From contig KN880480.1 of assembly GCA_000934385.1 (NCBI GenBank), positions 1 through 64,000 of the forward strand: a DNA stretch of 64,000 nt. The letters are read 5' to 3'. Origin of the DNA: Cylindrobasidium torrendii FP15055 ss-10 (Eukaryota > Basidiomycota > Agaricomycetes > Agaricales > Physalacriaceae). The notes beneath the pieces are model-generated. The model worked only from the letters and a program-made list of their open reading frames with translations. It did not search any database and was not told the DNA's origin. The position numbers were made by a program, and so were the translations under genes. This document shows, in pieces, positions 34,700 to 45,520 of the stretch (position 1 is its first letter; each line of letters opens with the position of its first letter).

Positions 34700-36118
34700 A
34701 TGGCATCCATACTCGGTTTTGTGAGGCGCGTCTCCAAGGTCCTGCTCTCTGGCTTGCTGCCGACACCAATATTCATCAGTCTGCAGATTGCTAGCCCACC
34801 TTCCGTCCCAAAGAACGAGGGCGCTCTCAAGTTTGGTATCCTCGGGGCAGCGGCAATTGGCCCTGAAGCCCTCATCAAGCCCGCCAGGAGCCATGCAGAC
34901 GTGGTCATCTACGCCGTCGCTGCCAGAGACAAGGCGCGCGCACAAGAATATGCTGATAAGCACGGCATAACCAAAGTGCACGACAGCTACCAGGGTCAGC
35001 GGGTATTCGCCATTCTGTAGAATCATTTCCTCATCCATTCTACAGACCTGCTGGACGACCCCGAGATAGATGTGGTTTACAATCCGGTGTGTACCCACGG
35101 TACTTACAATGGTGGGAAATGTTTATTCATGGCATTGACTCCAGCTCCCTAACGGTCTTCACTTTGAGTGGACTGCCAAGGCTCTTCTTGCGGGAAAACA
35201 TGTTCTGCTGGAGAAGCCGGCCACGGATACAGCAGAGGAAGCACGCGCTCTATTCGAACTCGCAGAGAAGCAGGGTCGTGTTCTCCTTGAGGCTTTCCAC
35301 TACCGGTAGGAGAATACCACACATCTCAGCTGAACACAATCTGACCCCCACATAGTTTCCATCCTGCCATCCGCCGTTTGAAGGAGATTATTCTGAGCCA
35401 GGAGCTCGGAAATGTCAAGAGTATCACAACATCCCTTGCTATCCCCAAGCAGGCATTCGGCGACGACGACATTCGTTATAACCATGCTCTGGGAGGAGGC
35501 GCCCAGATGGACGTCGGTGGGTACACCCTCAATGCGCTTCGTTATTTGGCCTCGCCCTCGCAGGAGACCGCTGTGAACCCTCTGGAGGTCCTTTCCGCCT
35601 CGTCTATCACGTATCTCGATCCGAAAATTGACCGACGGACGACTGCAACGTTCTCGTTCCCCAACGACATCGTGGGGACCGCTATCTGCGACTTCCAAAT
35701 CGGATGGCTCGACTTTCTCACAGGAAACGCCATCTACGCGAGCGTCGAGTGCGAAGGCGGAAAAATCGATATGGCCAACTTTTTATTGCCCACCATTTGG
35801 CACAGTATTAATGTGAAGCCCAAGGGAGGCAAGGTCCGCACAGAGAAAGTGTACACACCCTTGGATGGCGCGCCAGGAGAGGAGTGGTGGACAACGTACC
35901 GATACCAGCTTGAGACCTTTGTCAACCGTGTCAAAGGGCGTGACTCTGGCCCTGTGTGGATTGAAAAGGAGGACACCTTAGGGAATATGGAGTGGATTGA
36001 GCGCGTGTATGCAAAGGTGCGTGTTGTTTCGAGTGGTCTTTAGGCCCCTTCGTTGACTTTTTGGAAGACTGAGCTAGGCTCGCGCCCAGCGTCGCAGTTC
36101 AAGGTTCCGACTGTCTAG
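34700..36118 (+). CDS. Gfo/Idh/MocA-family dehydrogenase (dihydrodiol / D-xylose dehydrogenase-like)
   Basis: NAD(P)-dependent oxidoreductase of the dimeric dihydrodiol dehydrogenase / D-xylose 1-dehydrogenase group. The Rossmann motif is FGILGAAAIGPEALIKPAR. YNPLPNGLHFEW is restored by splicing at 35087-35143. The catalytic-type motif KHVLLEKPATDTAEEAR carries the conserved Lys of EKP. EAFHYRFHPAIRRL and GGGAQMDVGGYTLNALRYL complete the family set. The start at 34700 gives about 45 residues before the Rossmann fold (VSKVLLSGLLPTPIF), possibly a membrane or targeting segment. Splicing after YAK to an acceptor at about 36066 gives the usual end LGSRPASQFKVP and a stop at 36116-36118. The alternative read-through stop is 36043. 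Confidence 0.85.
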
Positions 36119-36626
36119 GCTGAGCTGAACAAGAACAATGAGCAGGGATGAGGCGTTTGCCTGATTGAGGGATGGTAACCTCGTGTTATCGTATATGATC
36201 GGGAGAATTAAGGTTTTTATATGTACTGGAAGTCCTAAAGCATTGTTGTGGAATATTTGAACGATGTAGGCATTGAATTTGCACCATTTTTCCCGGGCAA
36301 AGTACAAAACTGTATCTGGGAAGAGCGCTTTCTAGGCGTGTAAGTTGATGCACCGGTGATGCATGAGTTGGTACCAATCTGTTACGAAAGAGAAAGCGGC
36401 ACTGCCTGGGTTGCCGGCAGCAGGGGAGACGTAGCTTGGGACTCCATCGTCTCTTGCCTTAGCACACATCAACGCCTCCCAAACATATTTCAAGAATTCA
36501 AGCACCTGCAGACGCTACTAGAGATGAAGAACGCACCACGGGACGATATCGTACCACCTCATTGTCGGTGTATACTATAGCTACATCGGAATCACGACTA
36601 ATAACAAAGTCGATAAACGCAGACAA
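36119..36626. other. intergenic region, possible upstream exon of the hydrolase
   Basis: About 500 bp. One frame stays open from about 36470 into the hydrolase exon but has no ATG, so the true 5' end of that gene is unresolved. Confidence 0.35.
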
Positions 36627-37499
36627 TGCCCTGCTGGAGCAAAATAGGGCTGTCATAGAGTCTATTCAACGATCCACACACATTTACGGTCCCTCTGAAG
36701 CGCACAAGGTGTGCTAGCCCTCTTCTGTAGTTGTTCCGACACCAATCTCTGCTCTAGCTTGATGTCTACATGCCCCCATCTCACTCACACTCCCCATCGT
36801 CCATTTTTGCTATTTTTCTACGGCGGTGGTCTCACACATGGGGCGAGAATATATCCCCACCAGCCCCTTGTTCACGCCAACTTTGGGGCGTTCTTCGCGA
36901 TGAGAGGTATAATCACAGTCATCGTCGATTATAGGCTCGTGCCAGGGATATTCTTTCCCGATGGCTCTCAGGACGTTCACGACGCCCTAGCATGGGTATC
37001 CCAGAACTTGAATGAGGTCGGTGATACTGAACGAATCTTCCTCATGGGTCATTCCGCGGGCGGCATCCACCTTGCTGGATACCTGCTCAATCAGTCAGTG
37101 TACTCTCAATCCATCCCTGTCTGTGGATGCATCATTCTTGGTGTCCCGTACGAGATACCCGTCGGTAACAAGACTGCCGCTAGGATTCGAGAAACCGCAG
37201 AGCTTTACTATGGAGGAGCAAAGAAAGTTGCGATGAATCAGCCATTGGGGCTCTTGCGTCGCGCAGAAAACGTTGAAGCCCTGCCGCCTTTACGCAATAT
37301 GATGGCAGAGAAAGAGCCGCGTTATATCTCGAGTGCTGTCAAGACATTTGGCAAGTTGTACGCCTCCAAGGGCGGTGAAGTGGACACTATTATCCTGAAC
37401 GGACATGATCACCTTAGTCCCATCATGTCGCTCTGCTCTGGCGAAAAGGAGGAATGGGGGATTGATATCGCGAATTGGATTCATATAGATAGAAACTAG
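36627..37499 (+). pseudogene. alpha/beta hydrolase, apparently frameshifted
   Basis: Esterase/lipase-like alpha/beta hydrolase. The exon ending THIYGPSEAHK, joined across an intron (36709 to about 36757), continues LDVYMPPSHSHSP, the usual start of this family. The next expected segment, PFLLFFYGGGLTHGARI, lies in another frame. A one-base shift at about 36790-36797 separates them, and no GT donor is present to explain it. The rest is intact: VIVDYRLVPG, GHSAGGIHLAGYLL with the nucleophilic Ser, and NGHDHLSP with the candidate catalytic His. No in-frame ATG precedes the first block. It is either a recent pseudogene, an assembly error, or a gene using a downstream start. Confidence 0.6.
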
Positions 37500-37714
37500 C
37501 ATGGTGGTTTGCGGACAGGAGGTCCGAAGTGATGTGGTAGCACTTGACTATTTTGAATGTTCGGGTACATCAAATCGAAGAAGGTCGTATAGAGATGCAA
37601 AAGACTCAGCGTAGATTGACGTTGGTGGGGGACGGAAGAATTAGTCAACGATGGACGAAGGAACTGTGCCGCTCGGCTCGATCACAAACGCGTCCTTTGC
37701 CGGCTCTCACCACC

Positions 37715-38835
37715 ATGGCCCAATTGCTCAACCGTCTCATAGGTCCGCCAATTCCACCTCCGCAAGTCGCACATTCCTTTAACATGTCCAATAGTGCCAA
37801 TTGGCTTGGCTTCAATTATCATCCCAGCCAGTATATACGACGTTCCCGGAGGGTACCGTGCTGTCATATTCGACCGCTTTTCTGGTGTCAAGGGCGATGT
37901 GCGTGCCCATCCCATTCTTTATCCTCTTCACTAATCAACCGACCACAGGCGACTCTTCCTGGCACACATTTGCTGATTCCTGGCATCCAACGCGCTATTC
38001 TGTATGACTGCAGAATCAAGCCACGAGTGAGTCTCACTACATCTCAGCTTGCAACAACTCAACGGACGTGAAATTACTCTAGAATATCTCAACAACGACT
38101 GGATCGAAGGATTTGCAAATGGTTACCTTGACTCTTCGTGTCCTCTCACGCCCAGACCTCGACCACCTGCCCCGCATTTACCAAAGCCTTGGCCTCGACT
38201 ACGACGAGAGGGTGCTCCCATCCATCGGAAACGAAGTCTTGAAGAGCATTGTCGCGCAATTCGACGCAGCGGAGTTGATCACGCAGCGTGAAGTAGTGTC
38301 AGCAAGGATACGACAGGACCTGTTGAACCGCGCTGGAGAGTTTAGCATCATATTGGAAGATGTTTCCATTACCCACTTGACGTTTGGAAAGGTGTGTGCG
38401 CTTTGAACTTGCACCTATGTTTGTACTCAGGCGTTCCAGGAATTCACTCAAGCTGTGGAGGCGAAGCAAATCGCTCAGCAAGGTTTGTTCATTCGTTCAT
38501 CTCCCGAAGACATTCTTATAGGTCGCTAGATGCGGAGCGTGCCAAGTTCATCGTCGAAAAGGTTGGAGTCCATCTCAGAGCATCTTGCAGACGACTAAAC
38601 CAAAAACCCCAAGGCTGAGCAAGAACGTAAAGCTAACGTTATTCGCGCCGAGGGTGAAGCCAATGCCGCCAAGATTATTTCGCAGGCATTGGGCAAGGCT
38701 GGAGATGCATTTGTGACATTCCGCAAAATTGAGACGAGCAAAGCCATTGCAGCTTCATTGTCGACGAATGGGAATGTCTCTTACATTCCCGGAGGAGAGA
38801 AGGGCAACGTCCTGCTCCAAGTACCGAGCAAGTAG
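37715..38835 (+). CDS. phb1: prohibitin 1
   Basis: Subunit of the ring-shaped prohibitin complex in the mitochondrial inner membrane. Start MAQLLNRLI. Spliced exons give [34 protein letters not shown] and [20 protein letters not shown]. These are followed by [64 protein letters not shown], and the end ([20 protein letters not shown]). The DRF and YDERVLPS signatures place it with Phb1 rather than Phb2. About 275 residues, seven introns. Confidence 0.92.
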
Positions 38836-39224
38836 TTTATTTAAGGGCTTCCACGTAATAGTAAACCGTTTGCTTTGCCCAATGTTCTGATACATGTCGT
38901 GTGTGCAGCCCCACCGAGTACTAAGCGCAAGCGTTAAGCCAAGCATGGTGTCTGCAATTCACTTGAGCCCGAATAACGCCACGATCGCAGCTGACATAAC
39001 CAGGAAAATGGACTGCCGACTCGCACTTAAACTTGTACGCCCACCAGACCCGGCATCCGTCTCGTTTTCCTCTTTTTCTCCTCTCTCCTCTGCTCTCTCT
39101 CCTCTGTTTATACTCTCCGTTTCACTCAGGTGTATTTCTACGTGCGCCAAAAGCCTTGATTGTATCGCAATACCCCTTGACGTCCGATATCTAGATCTCG
39201 TTTTTATTCCGTTCTTAGCACATT
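38836..39224. promoter_or_regulatory. intergenic region upstream of the PUB1-like gene
   Basis: 389 bp with no gene. A long C/T-rich tract (39060-39120) precedes the start codon, which is common for highly expressed basidiomycete genes. Confidence 0.45.
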
Positions 39225-40768
39225 ATGAACTCGATGGGAATGGGAGGACCTGCTGAGGCGCCGGTGAGTGCGAATACTAAGTACTGCATGAGCAGCAACG
39301 CTGATACTAGGCTTCTGGATCGACCAACAGAGGCGCGCGCATCTCTACGTCGGCAACTTGAGCCCTAGGGTCACCGAGTACATGCTTACAGAGATTTTCG
39401 CTGTTGCTGGCCCCGTTCAGCACGTCAAAATCATCCCCGACCGCAACTACCAGCATGGAGGCCTCAACTATGGCTTCGTCGAGTATATTGACATGCGCGC
39501 TGCGGAGACGGCTCTCCAAACATTGAACGGCCGCAAAATTTTCGACACCGAGATTCGTGTCAACTGGGCATACCAAGGCTCACAGAACAAGGAGGATACC
39601 ACCGGTCACTACCATGTCTTTGTCGGCGACTTGAGTCCCGAAGTGAACGATGATGTCCTTGCCAAAGCCTTCAGCGCTTTCGGCACCATGTCCGACGCTC
39701 GCGTCATGTGGGACATGAACTCGGGCAAGTCCCGTGGATACGGTTTCCTCGCTTTCCGGGACAAGACGGATGCTGAGCAAGCGATCGCGACGATGAATGG
39801 AGAATGGCTCGGATCGCGCGCCATCCGTGTCAACTGGGCCAACCAAAAGACGCAAGGTGCTCCTCCTAGTGGTGGAGGTGGAGGCATGGGAGGCGGAATG
39901 GGCGGCGGAATGGGAGGTGGCATGGGTGGTGGTATGGGAGGCATGGGTGGAGGAATGGGCGGTGGTCGTCCCCCGGCCACCGGCATGGGTGGTCCTCCAA
40001 GCGCAACTCCTGCTCCACTTAACTTCCAGGGTGGCCCGCTCTCATACGAGGCTGTTGTTCAGCAAACCCCCGCGTACAACACCACCGTCTACGTCGGAAA
40101 TCTTGTCCCGTTTTGCTCCCAGGCAGATCTCATCCCACTCTTCCAGTCGATTGGCTACCTCAGCGAAATTCGCATGCAGGCCGACCGTGGCTTCGCATTT
40201 GTCAAGCTTGATACGCACGAGCACGCTGCGATGGCCATCGTGCAACTTCAAGGCCAAATGGTGCATGGACGGCCCATCAAGTGCAGTTGGGGCAAGGATA
40301 GGAACGACAACGCCGCTCAGGCCGTAAGCCCAACACAGGCTGCTCCTGCATCTCCCTATGGTGGCATGGTGCGTTTGATTCTATTTCGAATCCTCCTCAT
40401 CTCACCGACGTGATTATAGGCTATGTACGGAATGCCCCAACCCGCAGCGTACGGCCAGTATGGCTACAGTGGCTACGCCGGCTACCAATCTCCAGGTGGT
40501 GCCAATGCAACTGCGTCTCCTGTCATGGGAGGACAACCTGCAGCTGCTACCGGCGCGCTTGGTCTGACCGGTGCGCAAGCGGCAGACCCAAACGCTCAGG
40601 CAGCAGCATGGGGTGGAGCTGATCCCAGTTCATATTACTCGAACTACTGGGCATGTGAGTAACGAAGAACTTCCAGCGTGTGCGTCTCACTAATGACCTA
40701 TTACTATTATAGCATACTACGGCCAGCAGGCGCCCCAGGCCGGCGATGCTCAAATGCAGGCCCCGTAG
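39225..40768 (+). CDS. pub1: triple-RRM RNA-binding protein, Pub1/TIA1-like
   Basis: Poly(U)/AU-rich mRNA-binding protein of the Pub1/Nam8/TIA-1 group, acting in mRNA stability and stress granules. Start MNSMGMGGPAEAP. RRM1 HLYVGNLSPRVTEYML with YGFVEYIDM; RRM2 HVFVGDLSPEVNDDVLAKAF with GYGFLAFRDK and IRVNWANQK; RRM3 TVYVGNLVPFCSQADLIPLF with RGFAFVKLD and IKCSWGKDR. RRM2 and RRM3 are separated by a Gly/Met repeat (several GGGM units, 39885-39960). The C-terminus is Gln/Ala/Tyr/Gly-rich, prion-like, and ends QAGDAQMQAP. Introns at about 39265-39330, 40369-40419 and 40654-40711. Confidence 0.92.
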
Positions 40769-41149
40769 ATGTGCTCATTTGCGCCGTTTTCTTTACCTAG
40801 TCTCTACCCCTCGATCAGTACATAATCTCTTCCTTTATTCCTTCGTACTTATCTACTCATCCACTGTCTCCACTGCAACTCCCTTTGCCTCCTTCTCATC
40901 AGCTATGCTCTTCTCCCTGATGTTCCTCCTCCCTCCACTTTGCATTATACATCTTTATCTTGCCCTGTCCTTCACATACCATACCACACCACTGCAAACG
41001 TTCAGTTCAGACTCTGCGACCCCCCGTATGTATGTGCATCAAATGTATTGATCGTTTCTTCTCATTGGTGCGAGCGAGAGAGCAAGTAGATAGACAGAAA
41101 CTAGGATAAGGGAGGTATCTTGGGTATCATGAGTCGTCCTCGTCAACGA
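40769..41149. other. intergenic region, 3' UTRs
   Basis: 381 bp between convergent genes. It is pyrimidine-rich on the plus strand, with no coding exon seen. It probably holds the 3' UTRs of both neighbours. Confidence 0.45.
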
Positions 41150-42098
41150 CTAACCATTCGGTGTCGGATCCATGCCCTTCTCCAGATGAGATAGAGTCCC
41201 ATCCATCGTCACCATCGACTTGAAATCCTCGCTCGCATCCGCGTTTCCCGACTCGGACGAGCTGTCTGTTGCTGAGGATGGTGGTGGTTTGTTCTGTGTG
41301 CGCATACGCAAAGTGTCTTGGTAGAACTCGTTGACCTCATTCATCTTGTTCGCCTCTGCCTGCTTCGCATCTAACCAGCGCTGTAGTAACTTTGCATTAT
41401 CCTTGATGAGTGTCTGGTTGCGGTCCTCAATCTGGCCGAGCTCGAGTTGGAGAGTGCTGATTTCGTCGTGGAGAATCTGTGGCAACGTGAGGACCTGATA
41501 CAAGAGTCAGGCGCGCATCGTACCTGTACTGTCCTGTCTTTCTCGGTCATGAGCTCGTTGTGCTGGTCCGTCTTACGTCGGAGGCCAGCAAGCTCATCCC
41601 GGGCCTTGCGCAAGTTCTCTTCGCTGATGCGACTCTGTTCCTCCTTCTCGCGCAGAGTCTCGGTCATAGCCAGCAGGCGTTGGGTGTTCTGCGTCTGGGA
41701 TTTGTACGCGCTCGCAATCTCATCACGGAGGGAGGATATTTGGGATTCTAGGGATGCTGTATAGGCAGATAGCACAGGATTCCTGAAATGGTCTGATGAG
41801 CGGAGGAAGCAGTGATTGGCGAAGTACGCACTCGTCGGCAGATCCTGCTACAAACACTGTCGAGCTACTAGGATTGTTGCCCTTTACCGTCTGCGCCGCA
41901 CGTATGAATTGAGCATTACGCTCTTTGTAGAACTTGGTTTGTTGGGCAAGCCGGCGATCTGCAGAACATGAGCAAATGTTTATTAGGGCCGGACGCGGCA
42001 GACGCACACTGCTCGATGATAGTCGCGTAGGCACCCTCCTGTGCATTACGCTCGGTGAGTCGAAGCCTCAGAGTCTCCTGCCATATTGGCTCCGCCAT
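41150..42098 (-). CDS. atg16: autophagy protein Atg16 (coiled-coil)
   Basis: Partner of the Atg12-Atg5 conjugate, which sets the site of Atg8 lipidation. Start MAEPIWQETLRLRLTERNAQ; then, with a GTGCGT donor, EQYRRLAQQTKFYKERNAQF. A long coiled coil runs from YTASLESQISSLRDEI through ISEENLRKARDELAGLR and ISTLQLELGQIEDRN, ending in the family block KLLQRWLDAKQAEANKMNEV. The tail is Ser/Asp-rich (TDSSSESGNADASEDF). About 230 residues without WD repeats, as in other fungi. Divergent from YPT7 with 154 bp between start codons, so two autophagy/vacuole genes share a promoter. Confidence 0.85.
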
Positions 42099-42252
42099 CG
42101 TGAGAGATTGGCCAAGGGAGACTGTGGTCAGAGCACAACCATGGATAGAGTGTGACCTAAAGTGTGACTCAAGGAAGATGCCGAGTTATGCGCGGGGCGG
42201 CACTTACATACGTCGTTTCCGACCACCACCTTGCTTGCTGTATCTCGCAATC

Positions 42253-43189
<937 letters not shown>

Positions 43190-43455
43190 GTGCATCACAT
43201 ACCCGCTGGGATGGAGACACACGCGCTCTCAGATGTTGTTGTGTACAGACTTTATCCTCGTAACGACTCGCTTGTCTCTTATATATACAGCCTCACTTAC
43301 TTCGTCATGCCCACAGTAATGTCAATTTGTCTATATCCATGTTCCTGCGAGAGGCGGATGGTCCCTGAATGCTAGTAACGCCTCCTTCTCAAAATCCGGA
43401 ATTCAATCTTGTCATTTTTTGTATATAAGCTTGACGATGCGGTTCTTATCTAACT

Positions 43456-45073
43456 CTACACAGCCTGAGCTACGCGTGCAAAGATAGCATCCACTTGTGA
43501 CCCTGCCTCTGTGAGAGCACGCCTTTTTTCCTCTTCTAGGTCATCTTGGAATCCTTTGGTTCTCATCACTCCCTTCCATGGTGTTTCTTCCAGGCCGTCT
43601 TTCCACTCCATCGCAAACGGATGACCAGGAGCTCCGGCATACCCCCACGGCTTTGCAGTATACGGCTGTACCCACGGGTTGAGGACGATTCCGACATTGG
43701 GATGAAGCGGACCAGTGAAATGGACGATACATGGGTCGGCTTGCCCTTCCTTGTTATACGTGCCGAGGCCTTGTGCATTATATCGAGCGTCAAGAGAGTA
43801 CCAGTCGCCGGAGAAGTGCTGATTGAGGCAATCCTGGTCCTCAAAACGCGATACGCCAATCATCTTGGACGCACTCGAGAAAAGGCTGTCCAGACGAGCA
43901 CGGGCTTTGGCAAGATCAAGCAAGAGAACACCTGCGTTGAAGTACTTGGTGACTCCAGCGAGCTCGCTGTGACCATTTTGGAAGGCCGTGTCTCTCACAG
44001 CACCAACAGGTTTGCCTCCCATGTCTGTATTCCACAGTGTGTTGATGTCTCCGCGAACAAGGGTGTCTGCATCGAGGTAGAGTGCTCGTTCGACAGGCAG
44101 CGCCTTAATCATGTCCACCTTGGCCCAAGCGGGTCCGCCCTTCGAGCTGAGGCTAGCCTCGGTAGGTTCCATAAATACGATGGTGGCTGACGCGGAGGCA
44201 TCGCGGGTCAAGGTGCGCAAGCTCTCTCTGGCGCTGTCTGAAATCCCACAGTCGTAAATATAAGCGGTACAACGGCCAGAGATGTTCTTCAAAGCGCTCC
44301 GCAGGGCAACGGCGAGCGGCATTGCATACGAAGCGTCCGCGGCAAAGGCGAGGTTGACACCATATCCTAACATCGATAAGTCGCACCTTCGAGAAATCAA
44401 CTCGCAACTCACCGAATGCATCCTGCTTGGCTAACTCTGTAGAGTGTCCCGTAACAAGAAACCCAATCCGCATCTTCACCGTCTTTCGGATGATGTACTG
44501 GTAGTCGCCCGGCTTCGAAAGCACGTCGTACTCTCCTTGATGCAAGGCAAGGAAGGCGTTGATTCCGCGCTTTGGATGCTCTATACCGCCCGGCTCTTCC
44601 TTATCCCAGCGATAGTCGTCGAACACGACGATTGCGCCCTCGCGTGCTAGTCGCCATGCGAGCTCGCCGTCGAGCACAGTGTCGTCAGCGCGGTGCGATC
44701 CGTCGATGTATACCCAATCAAAGCCTGGGTCCTCCTTCGACATTTCATCGACGAGCACGGACATCAATCCCGGGACACTGAACTCCTGGATTATACAATA
44801 TGGCTTTCCCGTGAGCGCAAGATTGTGATGCACCTTGGCTGACCGAGCTCGTCCTTGGGGGGACTCCATGCTGTCGAAATGGTCGATAGTCACGATTTCG
44901 CCATCTAGCTCGTTTAGAAGGAAGACGGCGGATCGACCTTCCCAGGTGCCGATTTCGAGGATTCGAGGATGGTCGATGCCAGCGAGCATAGGGAAGAGCG
45001 CGCGCCATGACTCTATGTGGCCAGAAAACCAGTCTTGCGTGTCGGTGAAGTGGTACTCGTTGTCCTCTGACAT
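43456..45073 (-). CDS. fused SAM methyltransferase - GT8 glycosyltransferase
   Basis: Two-domain enzyme. The N-terminal 220 residues are a class I methyltransferase: ILEIGTWEGRSAVFLLNEL (SAM-binding), IVTIDHFDS, DWVYIDGSHRADDTVLDGEL, GAIVVFDDYRWDKE. One intron (about 44411-44371) joins DAFG to YGVNLAFAADASYAMPLAVA, which begins a GT8 domain with RALYLDADTLVRGDINTLW (metal-binding DXD), YFNAGVLLLDLAKAR, QDCLNQHFSGDWY and IVHFTGPLHPN. The C-terminus is a short helical tail. GT8 enzymes are retaining transferases using UDP-sugars; the methyltransferase resembles cephalosporin-hydroxylase-like or polysaccharide O-methyltransferases. Divergent from the epimerase fusion gene with 447 bp between starts. 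Substrate unknown. Confidence 0.82.
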
Positions 45074-45381
45074 CGTGGGGATGGTTGAAGCTCGATTGAC
45101 GACCTCGAGACCCTAAAAACTAGGTTTGAATGCTGGGAATGAGTCTAACTCTCCAGAAGACCCCTCCAGCTGCCTGCCTCTAGCCTGGCGCCTAAATCCT
45201 ATTGAAGTTCACTGCGCACATCAGTTTGTGGCGTCGTCTTGTGGACTGCACGTAATCCCCGTCCTGCAGCTATTGAAGTACGTGGACGGGGAACTCGTTC
45301 ATTCGGCTGCCCTTGGACGCCATACTCGCGATTCATTGCCAAGTCTTATCTCTTGCCGATGCCTGAGCGTCTATTCGAGCG

Positions 45382-45388
45382 TATAAAA
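45382..45388 (+). promoter_or_regulatory. TATA box of the epimerase-glycosyltransferase gene
   Basis: TATAAAA about 133 bp upstream of the ATG at 45521, in the 447-bp region shared with the divergent methyltransferase-GT8 gene. Confidence 0.55.
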
Positions 45389-45520
45389 GCCTGGCGTCAG
45401 CTCACTTGTTCCTCAGTGCCACTTCCCACTCTTTTGTGCTTCACAAACGAAGGGGAATCTGCGCGTCATACACGATACTCAATTTCATCTGTATTCCTTG
45501 ACTACCTATTTTCTATCGAC

